DNA of 7,788 nucleotides, taken from UBA9642 sp964545585. GTDB taxonomy: Archaea; Nanobdellota; Nanobdellia; Woesearchaeales; UBA9642. The notes under the pieces are model-generated. The model worked only from the letters and a program-made list of their open reading frames with translations, had not been told where the DNA came from and did not search any database. Of the stretch, positions 6,897-7,788 are shown piece by piece. Location of the stretch: positions 1 through 7,788 of the forward strand of contig CAZJFT010000048.1 in the NCBI GenBank assembly GCA_964545585.1, read 5' to 3'. Positions within the stretch are counted from its first letter, which is position 1. Each line of letters opens with the position of its first letter. The position numbers and the translations under genes are program-made.

Positions 6897-7529
6897 ATGA
6901 AACAGATGGAGAAAGTCTGGAAGGCGCAATATGATAGGAGAGCAATCCTTGACATGCCCGACCATAAGAGAAGCTTCTGGACAGAGGAAGGGCACAAGCA
7001 ACTGATAGATACAACAGTGCACATCATAGGCAAGATGAAGGATGCAAAGACAGTCCTTGATGTAGGGTGCGGCACGGGTATAATGTGCAAGAGATTATCA
7101 GATAAAGGTTACGATACGATAGGTGTAGATTATTCAGAGAATGTTGTCGAATTGGCAAAACAGAAATATCCAGGAAACAATTTCATGGTAGCAGACGGGT
7201 ATGCACTGCCATTTGCAGACAAACAGTTTGACATAGTTATATCAATAGGTGCATTACAGTGCATAATAGAACATGAGAAATTCATCAAGGAATTGATACG
7301 TGTATCATCAAAAGCAGTGATAATATCGACATTATTGAAGAAGAAGAAATCTAAGGACCCTATGCGGACATTGAAAGAGCAACTTAAGACAGACTCGTTC
7401 CCATGCAGAGAATATCATGCATCAGAGATATTGCCAATATTCGAACAAGCAGGAATGAAGACATCAGTCGTTACAATACATGAAGGGAAGAAGATAGAAA
7501 TGGGCGGATTCATTGTCGCGAAACACTAA
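6897..7529 (+). CDS. Class I SAM-dependent methyltransferase (210 aa), substrate unknown
   Basis: Probable soluble enzyme that transfers a methyl group from S-adenosylmethionine. Motif I is VLDVGCGTG (residues 53-61), the SAM-binding glycine loop. Strand 2 ends in the acidic GVDYS (76-80), which should contact the ribose. VADGYALPF (98-106) is the motif with the adenine-contacting Asp, and FDIVISIGALQ (111-121) corresponds to motif IV. The pattern is typical of the Methyltransf_11/UbiE-like group, whose substrates are diverse. The frame is open further upstream, but an earlier ATG at 6801 lies inside the tRNA. I chose 6897; ATG 6906 (M4) is an alternative. No Shine-Dalgarno site is visible. 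The gene begins 10 nt after the tRNA, so its mRNA may be released by tRNA 3'-end cleavage and be nearly leaderless. Its stop codon overlaps the convergent gene's stop codon. Confidence 0.88.
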   Translation: MKQMEKVWKAQYDRRAILDMPDHKRSFWTEEGHKQLIDTTVHIIGKMKDAKTVLDVGCGTGIMCKRLSDKGYDTIGVDYSENVVELAKQKYPGNNFMVADGYALPFADKQFDIVISIGALQCIIEHEKFIKELIRVSSKAVIISTLLKKKKSKDPMRTLKEQLKTDSFPCREYHASEILPIFEQAGMKTSVVTIHEGKKIEMGGFIVAKH

Positions 7530-7788
7530 TTTCTTAACCAATTAATTATTACCAATACCAATCCGATTATGAACAGTATAGTGAATATTATTTTATTATG
7601 GCGTGCAAGCCATTCAGGAAGATAAATGTCGAAATTATCCTTCCTGTCCTTAGTGTATTTCTTTGCTATGGGGGTCAGTGGGCAGGACCACTTATTGATC
7701 AGAAGAGTTATAGTTTCTAAAAGAATCAATCCAATAGAGATATATAGAAAATAATTGAAAGTATTAGTGATGCCTGCGTATAATATAT
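7526..7788 (-). CDS. Partial small integral membrane protein with CPLT and NFDIYLPEWLA motifs
   Basis: The frame is open from the right edge (86 visible codons) to a TAG at 7528-7526, so the start lies outside the window. There is no ATG inside; a TTG at 7729 is a poor start because the hydrophobic helix continues upstream of it. The visible part holds one membrane helix (NYFLYISIGLILLETITLLI), a loop with WSCPLTPIAKKYT and NFDIYLPEWLARHNK, and a C-terminal helix (IIFTILFIIGLVLVIINWL). The CPLT motif after a helix recalls the DUF2784 type of small membrane protein, and similar NFDIYLP loops occur in uncharacterised bacterial proteins. This is from memory and tentative. No function is known to me. 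The stop overlaps the stop of the convergent methyltransferase gene. Confidence 0.7.
   Translation of the reverse strand, partial: ILYAGITNTFNYFLYISIGLILLETITLLINKWSCPLTPIAKKYTKDRKDNFDIYLPEWLARHNKIIFTILFIIGLVLVIINWLRN

Noticed and set aside
6693..7090. Minus-strand frames reading GFEPTNPFGTRS and GWDLNPQILSE
   Set aside because: These are the well-known false proteins read from the antisense strand of tRNA T-arms; they overlap the tRNA and methyltransferase.

Overview
The window looks archaeal, most likely from a small-genome DPANN-type lineage (Woesearchaeota, Pacearchaeota or similar). The lineage is my inference; the archaeal assignment is better supported. The evidence is a serine tRNA with an intron after position 37 bounded by a bulge-helix-bulge, two BRE/TATA-type promoters with TTTATAAA boxes, mostly absent Shine-Dalgarno sites, and two large membrane-anchored, cadherin-like, sequon-rich surface proteins. 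The DNA is moderately AT-rich throughout.

Layout. (1) 5-808 (+): a charged, probably cytoplasmic protein with a C-terminal helical module; its true start may lie left of the window. (2) 809-871: a short AT-rich gap between convergent genes. (3) 6632-872 (-): a tightly packed three-gene operon encoding a 59-aa ribbon-helix-helix (RHH) regulator, a 626-aa single-pass receptor-like protein (cadherin-like domains, Gly linker, two thrombospondin-like Cys repeats, membrane helix, helical cytoplasmic tail), and a 1234-aa giant surface protein (Ig-like domain, about eight cadherin-like domains, Gly7 linker, beta-sandwich, helical hairpin, C-terminal membrane anchor). The genes overlap as ATGA and TGATG. 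(4) 6633-6763: a divergent regulatory region with one TATA promoter for the operon, one for the tRNA, and AT-rich inverted and direct repeats around the predicted operon start site. (5) 6764-6886 (+): tRNA-Ser(GCU), with a 40-nt intron. (6) 6897-7529 (+): a class I SAM-dependent methyltransferase starting 10 nt after the tRNA. (7) 7526-7788 (-): the 3' part of a small membrane protein gene whose stop codon overlaps the methyltransferase stop codon.

How the parts may work together. The RHH protein probably autoregulates an operon that displays two adhesin or receptor-like proteins. The cytoplasmic tail of the 626-aa protein ends in a helical module that resembles the C-terminus of the neighbouring soluble protein at 5-808. 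This suggests a cell-surface complex with an intracellular partner, under one small DNA-binding switch. Domain architecture and gene order are read from the sequence. The functional link is inference.
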